A DNA stretch of 7,953 nucleotides from QQUD01 sp039029915. GTDB lineage: Bacteria; Chloroflexota; Anaerolineae; Promineifilales; Promineifilaceae. Below are positions 1 to 5,810 of the stretch, in pieces (positions within the stretch are counted from its first letter, which is position 1; each line of letters starts with the position of its first letter). The stretch is taken from the NCBI GenBank assembly GCA_039029915.1, contig JBCCFD010000384.1:1-7953 (forward strand). Reading direction: 5' to 3'. A program made the translations under genes and the position numbers. The notes beneath the pieces are model-generated. The model searched no databases. It was not told the origin of the DNA and saw only the letters and a list, made by a program, of their open reading frames with translations.

Positions 1-213
1 AAACTTGTAGCTGCGATTTTGTTCAAAGCAGCAACTTCGTTTCACTTAAAACTTTAATTTACAAATGTGAACGAAAAAAGATTTTAAGTGGAGAACAAAA
101 AGTATCTTGAAATAAAATAGCTTTGTATAAGGTTTTGTTCTCCTGAAACTGATTTTCATCTGGCTACTTTTATTCAAGATATTTGTTGAAAATTACTTAA
201 ATAGTAAACAACA

Positions 214-254
214 GGACTTGCGCACCCTGAGCCTGTCGAAGGGTGCGCAAGTCC
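214..254. repeat. REP-like hairpin with 15-bp perfect stem
   Basis: The arms 214-228 (GGACTTGCGCACCCT) and 240-254 are perfect reverse complements around an 11-base loop, GAGCCTGTCGA. The central CCCTGAGCCTGTCGAAGGG core belongs to a short palindromic word that I recall as dispersed in many environmental genomes. It sits in a non-coding gap, as such repeats usually do, and is much richer in GC than its surroundings. A T-run (263-268) lies 8 bases after the stem, so it could also weakly terminate rightward transcription arriving from outside the window. This is the only copy here, so its repeat status rests on recognition of the core. Confidence 0.65.
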
Positions 255-280
255 CAAACAAATTTTTTCGTTCACCGAGG

Positions 281-329
281 AAACGGAAAGCCTCTGCCAA
301 CCTCTCTTTCAAATGACTTCTTTCCGTTT
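281..329 (+). promoter_or_regulatory. Possible mRNA leader hairpin before the peptidase gene
   Basis: AAACGGAAAG at 281-290 is the perfect reverse complement of 320-329, with a 29-base loop. The stem ends 7 bases before the AGGTGG ribosome binding site (337-342) of the gene at 349. GAGG at 277-280 could instead pair with CCTC at 291-294, giving a competing small hairpin. If the transcript starts upstream of 277 this could influence translation, but no known riboswitch or attenuator class is recognised. Confidence 0.35.
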
Positions 330-348
330 ACCTAAAAGGTGGATATTG

Positions 349-2397
349 ATGAATAAAATTGGACGATTTGAACTGAAGGTTGTTCGAGCACCTTTAATAA
401 TTTTCTTTTTGTTAGGTATTGTGATGTTTACGGCCGTTTCTTCGACCCATGCCATTGAAACGAACCAAAATGCCGTAGGCACATTTACACCTACCGACTG
501 CTTTTTTGATGGCGGTGTTGAGTTCATCACCGCAGAAAGCTTAGGCTTTCGCTGTGGGTTTGTGACAGTTCCTGAGCAGCATGATGCTCCCGATGGCCCA
601 ACCATCCGCATTCCGGTGGCAATTCGTGATGCGACGGGAATTGCACCACGACCAGACCCCTTATTTTTGGCGCAGGGTGGTCCCGGTGGGGATGCCTTTG
701 GTGTGTTTGGCATCACTGCCCCTACTTCCCCTGTGGCTAGCGATCGTGACATCGTGATTTTTAATCAGCGAGGGACACTTTATGCGGAACCCGATTTGCT
801 TTGCGAAGAACTTTGGGACAGTCGGATAGAGCTTTTTGGATTGCGTGACGAAGAGGCAATTGAGCAGCTTGGAGAAGAATCATTTCAGCAGTGCTATAAC
901 CGTCTGCTCAATGAAGAAAATATCAATCTGTCTGCATTTGACAGCCTTGAAAATGCAAAAGACGTCGATATCATTCGTCAGGCGTTAGGATATGATACCT
1001 ACAACTTTTATGGCGTGTCATATGGCACCTTGCTAGGGTTACATCTTATGCAGCTAAATCAACCGGCTCTCCGAGCTGTCGTCTTAGATTCTGTTGTGCC
1101 GACTCAAATTAGCTTTGCTGAAGCGATTCCTCAGTCAGAAAATCGAGCCTATGATGAATACTTTGCTTTTTGTGAGGAAGATGCAACCTGTCGAGAGATG
1201 TATCCTGATTTGGAAACGCGATTAACGGCCGTTTATGCCAACCTCAACGAAAATCCCGTTGAGTTTCGCATTCGTGATGACGAAACGGGGGAATCTGTCG
1301 TGGTGCAGATTGATGGTGATGGCATGCGAGGCATTATGTTCCAACTGTTCTACCTAGGCGACTTTTATGCGATTTTCCCGCGATTGGTAGAGGATTTGGA
1401 GTCTGAAAACTATCTGTTCCTGCAAAACCTCTACCCCTTGTTTGCCTTCGATCGCACGATTGCAAACGGGATGTATTTTTCGGTATTCTGCGCCCAATAT
1501 AGTGACTTTTCGGCAGATAATTTGGATTTGACGGGGATACGGCCGTTTATTGCAGACTCAATCGCTTATGAAATGGAAGAACTGGAAGGTGGGTGTGATG
1601 TTTGGGAAGTAGAGCCCTTGCCAAGCACGATTTCTGACCCTGTAGAAAGTGATATTCCGGTTCTCTTGCTATCTGGTCGCTTCGATCCGATCACGCCACC
1701 CTCTTTTGCCGCTGCCGCTGCCGAAACATTACCAAACGGCTTTAACTATGTTGATCCGGCCGCTAGTCATGGGGTTGCCTTAGGAGTTCTGCCTTGCGGT
1801 GGGCGCGTTTTGGCTGATTTTTTGAATGAGCCAACGGAAGCGCCTAACACGGGATGCTTTGAAAATGTGGAATACACAGAAATCGTGACGCAAGATGCGA
1901 TTCAAATTCCAATATTCCTCAAGCTCGCGAATTTGGATACCAATACGGCCGTTCAATTCGTCCTGCTTATTGTAATGGGCCTTGGCTTATTAACTGGACT
2001 TGGATTATGGCCGGCCGCTTTCCTTATTCGTCGCTTACGTGGTGTTGAAAAAAGTCCGGCCCAAGCACCCCAAGCCCGCTTATTTAGCCGAATTCTCGTG
2101 CTGATAGTCGGTGTTTTAGTAATTGCTTTTGTTGGTGGGTTTATATTCTTCGCTGTGCAAATTTTTGGGAATAACGCCATGCTGACCTATGGTGCCTATC
2201 CCGGCAGTGCAAGACCGCTCTTCTTTTTGATACCGCTTATTTTGCTTCTGGCGCTAGGGGCGATTGCTTTGCTGGTTCGCTCTTGGGGAGATGCCTCAAC
2301 GTGGGGCAAAGTGTATCATGTTTTCTTGATCATTTGCCTTGGCGGCATCAGCGTCTTTTTATTTACATTGAGATTCTTTGAACCCATTTGGGTATAA
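349..2397 (+). CDS. Secreted S33/TAP-like alpha/beta-hydrolase with four C-terminal membrane helices
   Basis: A 682-residue protein of the alpha/beta-hydrolase fold, probably a serine exopeptidase of the S33 tripeptidyl-aminopeptidase type acting outside the cytoplasmic membrane. A signal peptide covers about residues 1-35 (basic start, long hydrophobic core, likely cut after THA). The oxyanion-loop motif QGGPGG lies at 109-114, NQRGT at 139-143, and the nucleophile elbow G-V-S-Y-G at 222-226 with Ser224. The C-terminal TAP-like segment supplies LLSGRFDPITPP with Asp446 and ASHG with His474, completing the triad. Four hydrophobic segments follow at about 535-559, 582-606, 624-643 and 657-676, so the catalytic domain would be tethered to the membrane; the soluble family members I know lack these. 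I chose ATG 349 because AGGTGG (337-342) lies 6 bases upstream; an in-frame ATG at 313 lacks such a site and would put charged residues before the signal peptide. It converges on the cupredoxin gene. Substrate unknown. Confidence 0.88.
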   Translation: MNKIGRFELKVVRAPLIIFFLLGIVMFTAVSSTHAIETNQNAVGTFTPTDCFFDGGVEFITAESLGFRCGFVTVPEQHDAPDGPTIRIPVAIRDATGIAPRPDPLFLAQGGPGGDAFGVFGITAPTSPVASDRDIVIFNQRGTLYAEPDLLCEELWDSRIELFGLRDEEAIEQLGEESFQQCYNRLLNEENINLSAFDSLENAKDVDIIRQALGYDTYNFYGVSYGTLLGLHLMQLNQPALRAVVLDSVVPTQISFAEAIPQSENRAYDEYFAFCEEDATCREMYPDLETRLTAVYANLNENPVEFRIRDDETGESVVVQIDGDGMRGIMFQLFYLGDFYAIFPRLVEDLESENYLFLQNLYPLFAFDRTIANGMYFSVFCAQYSDFSADNLDLTGIRPFIADSIAYEMEELEGGCDVWEVEPLPSTISDPVESDIPVLLLSGRFDPITPPSFAAAAAETLPNGFNYVDPAASHGVALGVLPCGGRVLADFLNEPTEAPNTGCFENVEYTEIVTQDAIQIPIFLKLANLDTNTAVQFVLLIVMGLGLLTGLGLWPAAFLIRRLRGVEKSPAQAPQARLFSRILVLIVGVLVIAFVGGFIFFAVQIFGNNAMLTYGAYPGSARPLFFLIPLILLLALGAIALLVRSWGDASTWGKVYHVFLIICLGGISVFLFTLRFFEPIWV

Positions 2398-2404
2398 CTC
2401 TCAA

Positions 2405-2445
2405 AAAAGGGAGGAATTAGCAAAAAGAGCCAATTCCTCCCTTTT
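2405..2445. terminator. Bidirectional terminator between convergent genes
   Basis: AAAAGGGAGGAATT (2405-2418) and its exact reverse complement (2432-2445) form a 14-bp stem with a 13-base loop. Reading either way the stem ends in a T-run, so one structure can end both the peptidase transcript (stop at 2397) and the leftward cupredoxin transcript (stop at 2449). Its place exactly between two convergent stop codons supports this. Confidence 0.85.
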
Positions 2446-2448
2446 AAC

Positions 2449-2880
2449 CTAATTACCTTCTGTCACGGTAAATGTCCCAACCATGCCGCCAGTGGCGTGG
2501 CCAGGCACAGCACAGACAATTTGATAATTGCCCGCCGGTGGAGCGGTGAAGGAAATAGTGCTCGTTTCTCCCGTCGCGATAATGCCCGTAGACGCGCCTC
2601 CCAGCGCATCCTCTTCAGTTGCATCCTCGACATTAACGCGATCTGATACCAAAACCCAACTGTGCTCCAAAACCCCTGTGTTTTCAAAAGTAACGTTCAC
2701 CGTTGCACCTGCCTCAACGGTAGCATCCGCTGGTGTAAATTTGAAATCATCGCTACCTTGAAATGATAAATCAACGGAAGGGGGGGCTGGTGGTTCTCCG
2801 CCGCCACAGGCCGCCACAGCAATGGTGACAATCAACAGAAAGATTAGCTTTGTGCTCGTGCTGAAATGTTTATTGAACAT
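2449..2880 (-). CDS. Cupredoxin (blue copper) lipoprotein, auracyanin-like
   Basis: A 143-residue protein with a lipoprotein signal peptide (hydrophobic residues about 12-24, lipobox V-A-A-C with Cys25), so it should be lipid-anchored outside the cytoplasmic membrane. A Gly/Pro-rich linker follows, then one plastocyanin/azurin-type domain of about 105 residues. The four type-1 copper ligands are visible: His73 in LEHSW, Cys123, His128 and Met133. The C-X4-H-X4-M spacing matches auracyanin of Chloroflexus rather than plant plastocyanin (C-X2-H-X4-M). The expected role is one-electron transfer at the outer face of the membrane. It lies 12 bases after the Tat lipoprotein gene, and its AGGTGA ribosome binding site (2887-2892) abuts that gene's stop codon, so the two are probably co-transcribed and translationally linked. 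Redox partner not identified; a role in copper handling is possible. Confidence 0.88.
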   Translation of the reverse strand: MFNKHFSTSTKLIFLLIVTIAVAACGGGEPPAPPSVDLSFQGSDDFKFTPADATVEAGATVNVTFENTGVLEHSWVLVSDRVNVEDATEEDALGGASTGIIATGETSTISFTAPPAGNYQIVCAVPGHATGGMVGTFTVTEGN

Positions 2881-2892
2881 GATGAATCACCT

Positions 2893-4011
2893 TTATGCGC
2901 TAAATTGATTGGCCGCAATAACGGGTACTGGGCAGTTCACTACAAAACCATTGGGATGACTGTCTGGCACACCGTTAAACAAAGTGAGTTCCCCTGATTC
3001 GATCAAATCACGAATTTCGTTGGAGCGGGTTAGGACGCGGGCGTCCTCTTCATTGGTCCAACTGACCGTGAAATGATCCCAGAACGGACTCCACGTTGGT
3101 GACCCAGCCTGATTATCAAAAATAGCCGGTTGGAACCCCATGACGCCGCTGCCTTCAAGACCATTTGCGAATACCCAAATTTCATCCGTGCCTTCGTTTT
3201 CAACGAGGGCTTGGGTTGGTGGAGAGGCAGAAATGCTCATCATTGGTGCCATTGGGGCTGCTGATGTGTCCGTCACAATGTAGCGACTACTAGGGAAGCA
3301 TTCATGAAGTTTAAATTTAACCGTCATCTCATCAAGGTTGATAGGCTCTAAAAGTTGACCTGTTCCTAAATAAGAATCTTGTTCTGTGTCAACGGAAAGC
3401 GAGCCACCGGGCCACTGCACGACTGGGTGATTCACAAAAATATTGGTTTCTTCGACCGATGCATTGCCATCTGCGATAGCCTGTTCAACCGCTTCGGCAG
3501 ACTCTAAAACGAGCGAATCATCGTTTAGGGTCACGTTTTTAACGTGAAATAAGGAGGCGAAGTTGTCATGATGGGGTGCAGAACTCAAAACGGATAGCTG
3601 GTCGCTATTGGTAAAGTGATAAATTGACGAAGCGATATCAGCACCATTGGCCAGTAATGGAACCGAGACGAGTCCGTTTTCTCTGGCGTAATCAGGGTCT
3701 GAGGCGTCTGTGCGGATGTAGTAGACGGGTTCCCCATCTACGCGGCCTTCATGTAACCGGAAGAGTACAAAACCAAATGAGCCAGCCCATTCGTCGCTCG
3801 TTAAGGCATGATCCAGAACGTCTCCAATTAAAACAGAGCCTTGATTTGGATTTTCTTCAACTTCACTAGTTTCTGTGGTTGTTGAAGCAGCGCTTTCTTC
3901 CGTTGTTGCAACTTGGTTGGCACCGCATGCAGCTAAGATAAGCCCTCCCCCACCCATTAGGCTGAGACGCAAAAAGTGACGGCGTGATATTGCATGATCA
4001 GTAGATTTCAT
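2893..4011 (-). CDS. Tat-exported lipoprotein of unknown function
   Basis: A 372-residue protein starting with a twin-arginine signal: S-R-R-H-F-L at 9-14, a hydrophobic Gly/Leu stretch, and a lipobox L-A-A-C with Cys29. It should therefore be exported folded through Tat and then lipid-anchored. Residues 35-57 are a Thr/Ser/Glu-rich linker. The rest is one soluble region with no enzyme motif that I can name. Notable patches are HHD at 147-149, a Met/Pro-rich APMAPMM at 252-258, WSPFWDHFTVSW near 307-318, and a C-terminal NGFVVNCPVPV containing one of only two other cysteines (238 and 360). The final part reminds me of an uncharacterised domain in archaeal and Chloroflexota proteins (possibly DUF7482), from memory and unverified. 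Tat export often serves cofactor-containing proteins, and the cupredoxin gene follows directly, so a redox or copper-related role is inferred. Ribosome binding site GGAG at 4019-4022, 7 bases before ATG. Confidence 0.8.
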   Translation of the reverse strand: MKSTDHAISRRHFLRLSLMGGGGLILAACGANQVATTEESAASTTTETSEVEENPNQGSVLIGDVLDHALTSDEWAGSFGFVLFRLHEGRVDGEPVYYIRTDASDPDYARENGLVSVPLLANGADIASSIYHFTNSDQLSVLSSAPHHDNFASLFHVKNVTLNDDSLVLESAEAVEQAIADGNASVEETNIFVNHPVVQWPGGSLSVDTEQDSYLGTGQLLEPINLDEMTVKFKLHECFPSSRYIVTDTSAAPMAPMMSISASPPTQALVENEGTDEIWVFANGLEGSGVMGFQPAIFDNQAGSPTWSPFWDHFTVSWTNEEDARVLTRSNEIRDLIESGELTLFNGVPDSHPNGFVVNCPVPVIAANQFSA

Positions 4012-4035
4012 AGATTTACTCCAAATTTAATGTTG

Positions 4036-4052
4036 TAGATGCGGGGCATCTA
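4036..4052. promoter_or_regulatory. Palindrome in the 5' leader of the Tat lipoprotein/cupredoxin operon
   Basis: TAGATGCGGGGCATCTA is a perfect 7-bp inverted repeat with a 3-base centre. It lies 13 bases upstream of the GGAG ribosome binding site and 24 bases before the start codon at 4011. It could be an operator for a dimeric repressor or a small leader hairpin in the mRNA. No regulator gene is present in the window to match it. Confidence 0.4.
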
Positions 4053-4104
4053 GGGTGTTAAATTGTCGTTGCTTGGGGTCTGGTTTTTGCACGCCGTGTG
4101 TGGA

Positions 4105-4134
4105 ATAATACAAGCGCGACAGCAACCTTCCCAA
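4105..4134 (-). promoter_or_regulatory. Candidate promoter of the Tat lipoprotein/cupredoxin operon
   Basis: On the minus strand, TTGGGA (4134-4129, four of six matches to the -35 consensus) and TATTAT (4110-4105, five of six) are 18 bases apart. Transcription would start near 4097, giving a leader of about 85 bases. The -35 element lies inside a palindrome (4123-4140), a common arrangement for repressor binding. Confidence 0.4.
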
Positions 4135-4140
4135 AGGTTG
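4123..4140. promoter_or_regulatory. Operator-like palindrome over the candidate -35 box
   Basis: CAACCTTCCCAAAGGTTG is a perfect 7-bp inverted repeat with a 4-base centre, covering the candidate -35 element of the leftward cupredoxin operon. The half-sites ACCTT/AAGGT recall those of copper-sensing MerR-family regulators, but the spacing is far shorter than in CueR sites and the position is wrong for that mechanism. Repressor binding is only a possibility. Confidence 0.3.
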
Positions 4141-4150
4141 TTGGCAACAA

Positions 4151-4193
4151 AAATACACCCAAGGAGCTTTTGACGAAGGACTTGGGTGTATTT
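4151..4193. terminator. Terminator-like 13-bp stem
   Basis: AAATACACCCAAG (4151-4163) pairs perfectly with 4181-4193 across a 17-base loop. Both exits are T-rich: TTTATTTTTC on the plus strand and TATTTTTGTTG on the minus strand. The likeliest job is to stop leftward transcripts of the enolase-superfamily gene before they enter the cupredoxin operon promoter. That leaves a 3' tail of about 180 bases, longer than usual. Confidence 0.5.
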
Positions 4194-4241
4194 ATTTTTC
4201 GGTCAGCATTATCTTCAAAATGTGGTGAGGGGTGTGTAATT

Positions 4242-4303
4242 TTTCTTACCGTTTATAGGCTTGGTGAGAGTGGACTCATCTCAGTTCAAGAAACGTAAGA
4301 AAT
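4242..4303. repeat. Long imperfect hairpin
   Basis: TTTCTTACCGTTT (4242-4254) pairs with AAACGTAAGAAA (4292-4303) with a single bulged C. Inside it CTTG (4261-4264) pairs with CAAG (4288-4291) and TGAGA (4266-4270) with TCTCA (4280-4284). The nested arms make a 62-base foldback of about 21 base pairs. It would lie in the 3' untranslated part of the enolase-superfamily transcript. Function not recognised. Confidence 0.45.
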
Positions 4304-4350
4304 AGAGTCAAGCTGTCGTCTGCTGTTTTATTTTAAACGGTTTCTTCTCT

Positions 4351-4386
4351 TTTATGTGATTGAAAGAATTTATGTGATTGAAAGAA
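4351..4386. repeat. Exact 18-bp tandem duplication at a gene's stop codon
   Basis: TTTATGTGATTGAAAGAA occurs twice head-to-tail at 4351-4368 and 4369-4386 without a mismatch. The right copy encodes the last codons and TAA stop (4370-4372) of the enolase-superfamily enzyme. Because 18 is six codons, the left copy carries a second TAA in the same frame. Identity suggests recent replication slippage. Confidence 0.9.
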
Positions 4387-5473
4387 CTGGTTGGCCTAGC
4401 ACATCTCGATCGGGCGTAATCCCTAGACCTGAACGGCTAGACGGCCGTAAACGTCCAGCCTCACGCTTTGGGCCATCGGGGGCAATATGGGGTGAAACAT
4501 AGCCCGACAGGTCGCACGCATTCAGCACGTATTTGGGGTCCGTTGAGACTGCCAAATGGGATAAAGCCGCAGTGGTGATATCCGATCCCCACGTGTCCTC
4601 AATGACCATCATCACCCCGAGTTCTGTACAAAGATCACGAGCCCGTCGTATGGCCGATACCCCACCAAACTTCGATAACTTTAAGGCTACCACATCCACA
4701 CAGCCCAAATCATGTGCTCTTAGCAGTGACGCTATATCGTGCCCATTTTCATCGATTTTCATGGCCATCCCTGTCGCATTGCGCACCTTGGCGCAGGCTT
4801 CTAACGAGACGCACGGCTGTTCCAACATGACATCTAAATGCTTGACCGCTTGCCCAACGCGAATCGCTTCGTAAGAGGTCGCGCCGCAGTTCCAATCGCA
4901 GTATAAAATTGGCCCATCACCAATGGCTGCTCGAACCGCCTTGATACGCTGCACATCCGTTTGCCAATCCCCGGATGCACCTAGCTTGGCTTGGAATTGA
5001 CGAATCCCTTGAGCGTACGCTTTGCGAGCAATCTCAGCCATTTCCTCAGGATCAATACAGGTAATGGAATGGTAAAGCGGGGCTGCTTCCATCTTTTTGC
5101 CGCCGAGCAGCTGATAGAGCGGTAAATTTGCCGCCTTACCCATTAAGTCCCACAAAGCGATGTCTAAGGCTGACTTTGCATAGTCGTGACCGATTAAGTA
5201 GGCATTGACCCTAGCCATAATGGCTTCAGGGCCTATGGCCTCAGAGCCAAGCAAAACGGGGGCGATCTCTTGAATGGCTGGCACAACACCCTTCGCATAG
5301 GCAGGCAGGTAGTGGGGGATAGGGCACACTTCTCCCCAGCCGTTTAACCCGCTGTCGGTCACAATTTCAACGACAATAGTTTCGATGGTGTCGAAACATT
5401 TGCCATCGGCCATATTGTATTTCTCATGGGTTGTTAGGATAACTGAATACGCTTTTATCTGTGTTATCTTCAT
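4370..5473 (-). CDS. Enolase-superfamily enzyme, resembling cis-3-hydroxy-L-proline dehydratase
   Basis: A 367-residue cytoplasmic enzyme of the mandelate racemase/muconate lactonizing group, full length for the family. The N-terminal capping domain (about 1-125) contains GWGEVCP at 45-51. The barrel follows, with the three metal ligands Asp193 (CDWN), Glu218 (LEQPC) and Asp241 (KIDE). The catalytic lysines are Lys163, in Q-A-K where many relatives have K-X-K, and Lys265 in LKLSKFGG. IEDTWGSDI lies at 291-299. The Q-X-K form, LEQPC and EDTWG-DI together match the cis-3-hydroxy-L-proline dehydratase subgroup as I remember it. That enzyme removes water to give delta-1-pyrroline-2-carboxylate. 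The substrate-lid loop (about 17-30, YNMADGKCFD) differs from that subgroup, so the substrate may differ. No pyrroline-2-carboxylate reductase or transporter lies in the window to support the pathway. A truncated paralogue lies 55 bases upstream on the same strand. Confidence 0.82.
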   Translation of the reverse strand: MKITQIKAYSVILTTHEKYNMADGKCFDTIETIVVEIVTDSGLNGWGEVCPIPHYLPAYAKGVVPAIQEIAPVLLGSEAIGPEAIMARVNAYLIGHDYAKSALDIALWDLMGKAANLPLYQLLGGKKMEAAPLYHSITCIDPEEMAEIARKAYAQGIRQFQAKLGASGDWQTDVQRIKAVRAAIGDGPILYCDWNCGATSYEAIRVGQAVKHLDVMLEQPCVSLEACAKVRNATGMAMKIDENGHDIASLLRAHDLGCVDVVALKLSKFGGVSAIRRARDLCTELGVMMVIEDTWGSDITTAALSHLAVSTDPKYVLNACDLSGYVSPHIAPDGPKREAGRLRPSSRSGLGITPDRDVLGQPVLSIT

Positions 5474-5494
5474 TAGTCACTTACCCTTTTTGCG

Positions 5495-5516
5495 TAGCGG
5501 GTTTATCCCACCGCTA
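5495..5516. repeat. Short hairpin between the two enolase-superfamily reading frames
   Basis: TAGCGG (5495-5500) and CCGCTA (5511-5516) form a 6-bp stem over a 10-base loop, between the stop of the truncated paralogue and the start of the intact gene. A competing pairing joins GGTTTA (5500-5505) with TAAACC (5515-5520). There is no T-run, so it is not a clear terminator. It may be a scar or a minor mRNA structure. Confidence 0.3.
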
Positions 5517-5528
5517 AACCTATTCACT

Positions 5529-5747
5529 TTATTGATAGACCGCAACGGCCGTTACGCCCTCTGAGTGAGCGACCATGTAATTTTCACCACAGGGGCAAAA
5601 CTCACCCCAGCTGCTAAGGCCCGCATCTGTTTCAATAACGACGATGCTAGATTGAGCCATCGATATGGCGTTACCAGCTCCCCAGCGGTAAACGCCATCT
5701 ATATACGGCAGCGTTTTTTTATAAACAGAAATTTTTGTGATTTTCAT
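5529..5747 (-). pseudogene. Truncated N-terminus of a second enolase-superfamily enzyme
   Basis: This 72-codon frame has its own ATG and is clearly the first fifth of a mandelate racemase/muconate lactonizing family protein. It begins MKITKISVY, as its neighbour begins MKITQIKAY, and continues with VVIETDAGLSSWGEFCP, aligning with VVEIVTDSGLNGWGEVCP of the intact gene. Its lid loop, YRWGAGNA, is closer to typical hydroxyproline dehydratases than the neighbour's. Homology runs to about residue 66 (HSEGV, against YAKGV), then a few unrelated residues and a stop. The metal ligands and both catalytic lysines are absent, so it cannot be an active enzyme. Roughly 295 codons have been lost. Only 55 bases separate its stop from the ATG of the intact gene, and it may still be transcribed as that gene's leader. 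I regard it as a remnant of a tandem duplication, less likely an assembly error. Confidence 0.82.
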
Positions 5748-5795
5748 GGGGAAACTCTTCTCTTTATGTTGATGATTGGAACTGTAGCAAAATAA

Positions 5796-5810
5796 TAAAG
5801 ATTGTCTTTA
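5796..5810. promoter_or_regulatory. Small palindrome between divergent genes
   Basis: TAAAGATTGTCTTTA is a perfect 6-bp inverted repeat with a 3-base centre, lying in the 191-bp gap between the leftward enolase-superfamily unit (start 5747) and the rightward gene (start 5939). It overlaps a minus-strand TATTAT (5797-5792) that could be a -10 box. An operator is possible but unproven. Confidence 0.25.

Larger units (their letters stand above)
1..348. other. Non-coding leader region rich in inverted repeats
   Basis: I see no credible coding region in these 348 bases. The stretch is AT-rich and holds several perfect inverted repeats: 43-51 with 82-90 (9 bp), 67-79 with 263-275 (13 bp), 90-100 with 133-143 (11 bp), 214-228 with 240-254 (15 bp) and 281-290 with 320-329 (10 bp). 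A sixth, imperfect pair joins 103-120 with 164-181. Several pairs cross, so they cannot all form at once. The region must contain the promoter of the peptidase gene at 349, but I could not pick a convincing -35/-10 pair. The 13-bp pair could delimit a degraded MITE-like element, though no target-site duplication is visible. Confidence 0.7.
4012..4369. other. 358-bp intergenic region with promoter, palindromes and hairpins
   Basis: This gap lies between two leftward genes. It must end the transcript of the enolase-superfamily gene (stop 4370-4372) and start that of the Tat lipoprotein operon (start 4011). It contains a candidate minus-strand promoter (4105-4134), palindromes at 4036-4052 and 4123-4140, a 13-bp perfect stem at 4151-4193 and a longer imperfect hairpin at 4242-4303. 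An open frame of 66 codons on the plus strand (4098-4298) runs through these structures without a ribosome binding site or recognisable protein features, and I do not regard it as a gene. Confidence 0.7.

Noticed and set aside
313..348. Upstream ATG start for the peptidase, adding 12 residues
   Set aside because: No ribosome binding site before it, and it would place a charged stretch ahead of a good signal peptide; ATG 349 has AGGTGG 6 bases upstream.
1..348. CRISPR array or origin of replication in the repeat-rich left region
   Set aside because: The repeats are inverted pairs of different sequences, not regularly spaced direct repeats, and no DnaA-box cluster was seen.
309..752. Long minus-strand open frame of 147 codons opposite the peptidase gene
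   Set aside because: Low-complexity Pro/Ser/Lys-rich product with no ribosome binding site, fully opposite a gene with a complete catalytic triad.
4123..4140. CueR/MerR-type copper operator
   Set aside because: The ACCTT/AAGGT half-sites are suggestive next to a copper protein gene, but they are only 4 bases apart instead of about 11 and overlap the -35 box rather than filling a 19-20-base spacer.
4098..4298. 66-codon plus-strand frame in the intergenic region
   Set aside because: It runs through several hairpins and a terminator-like stem, has no ribosome binding site and no protein-like features.
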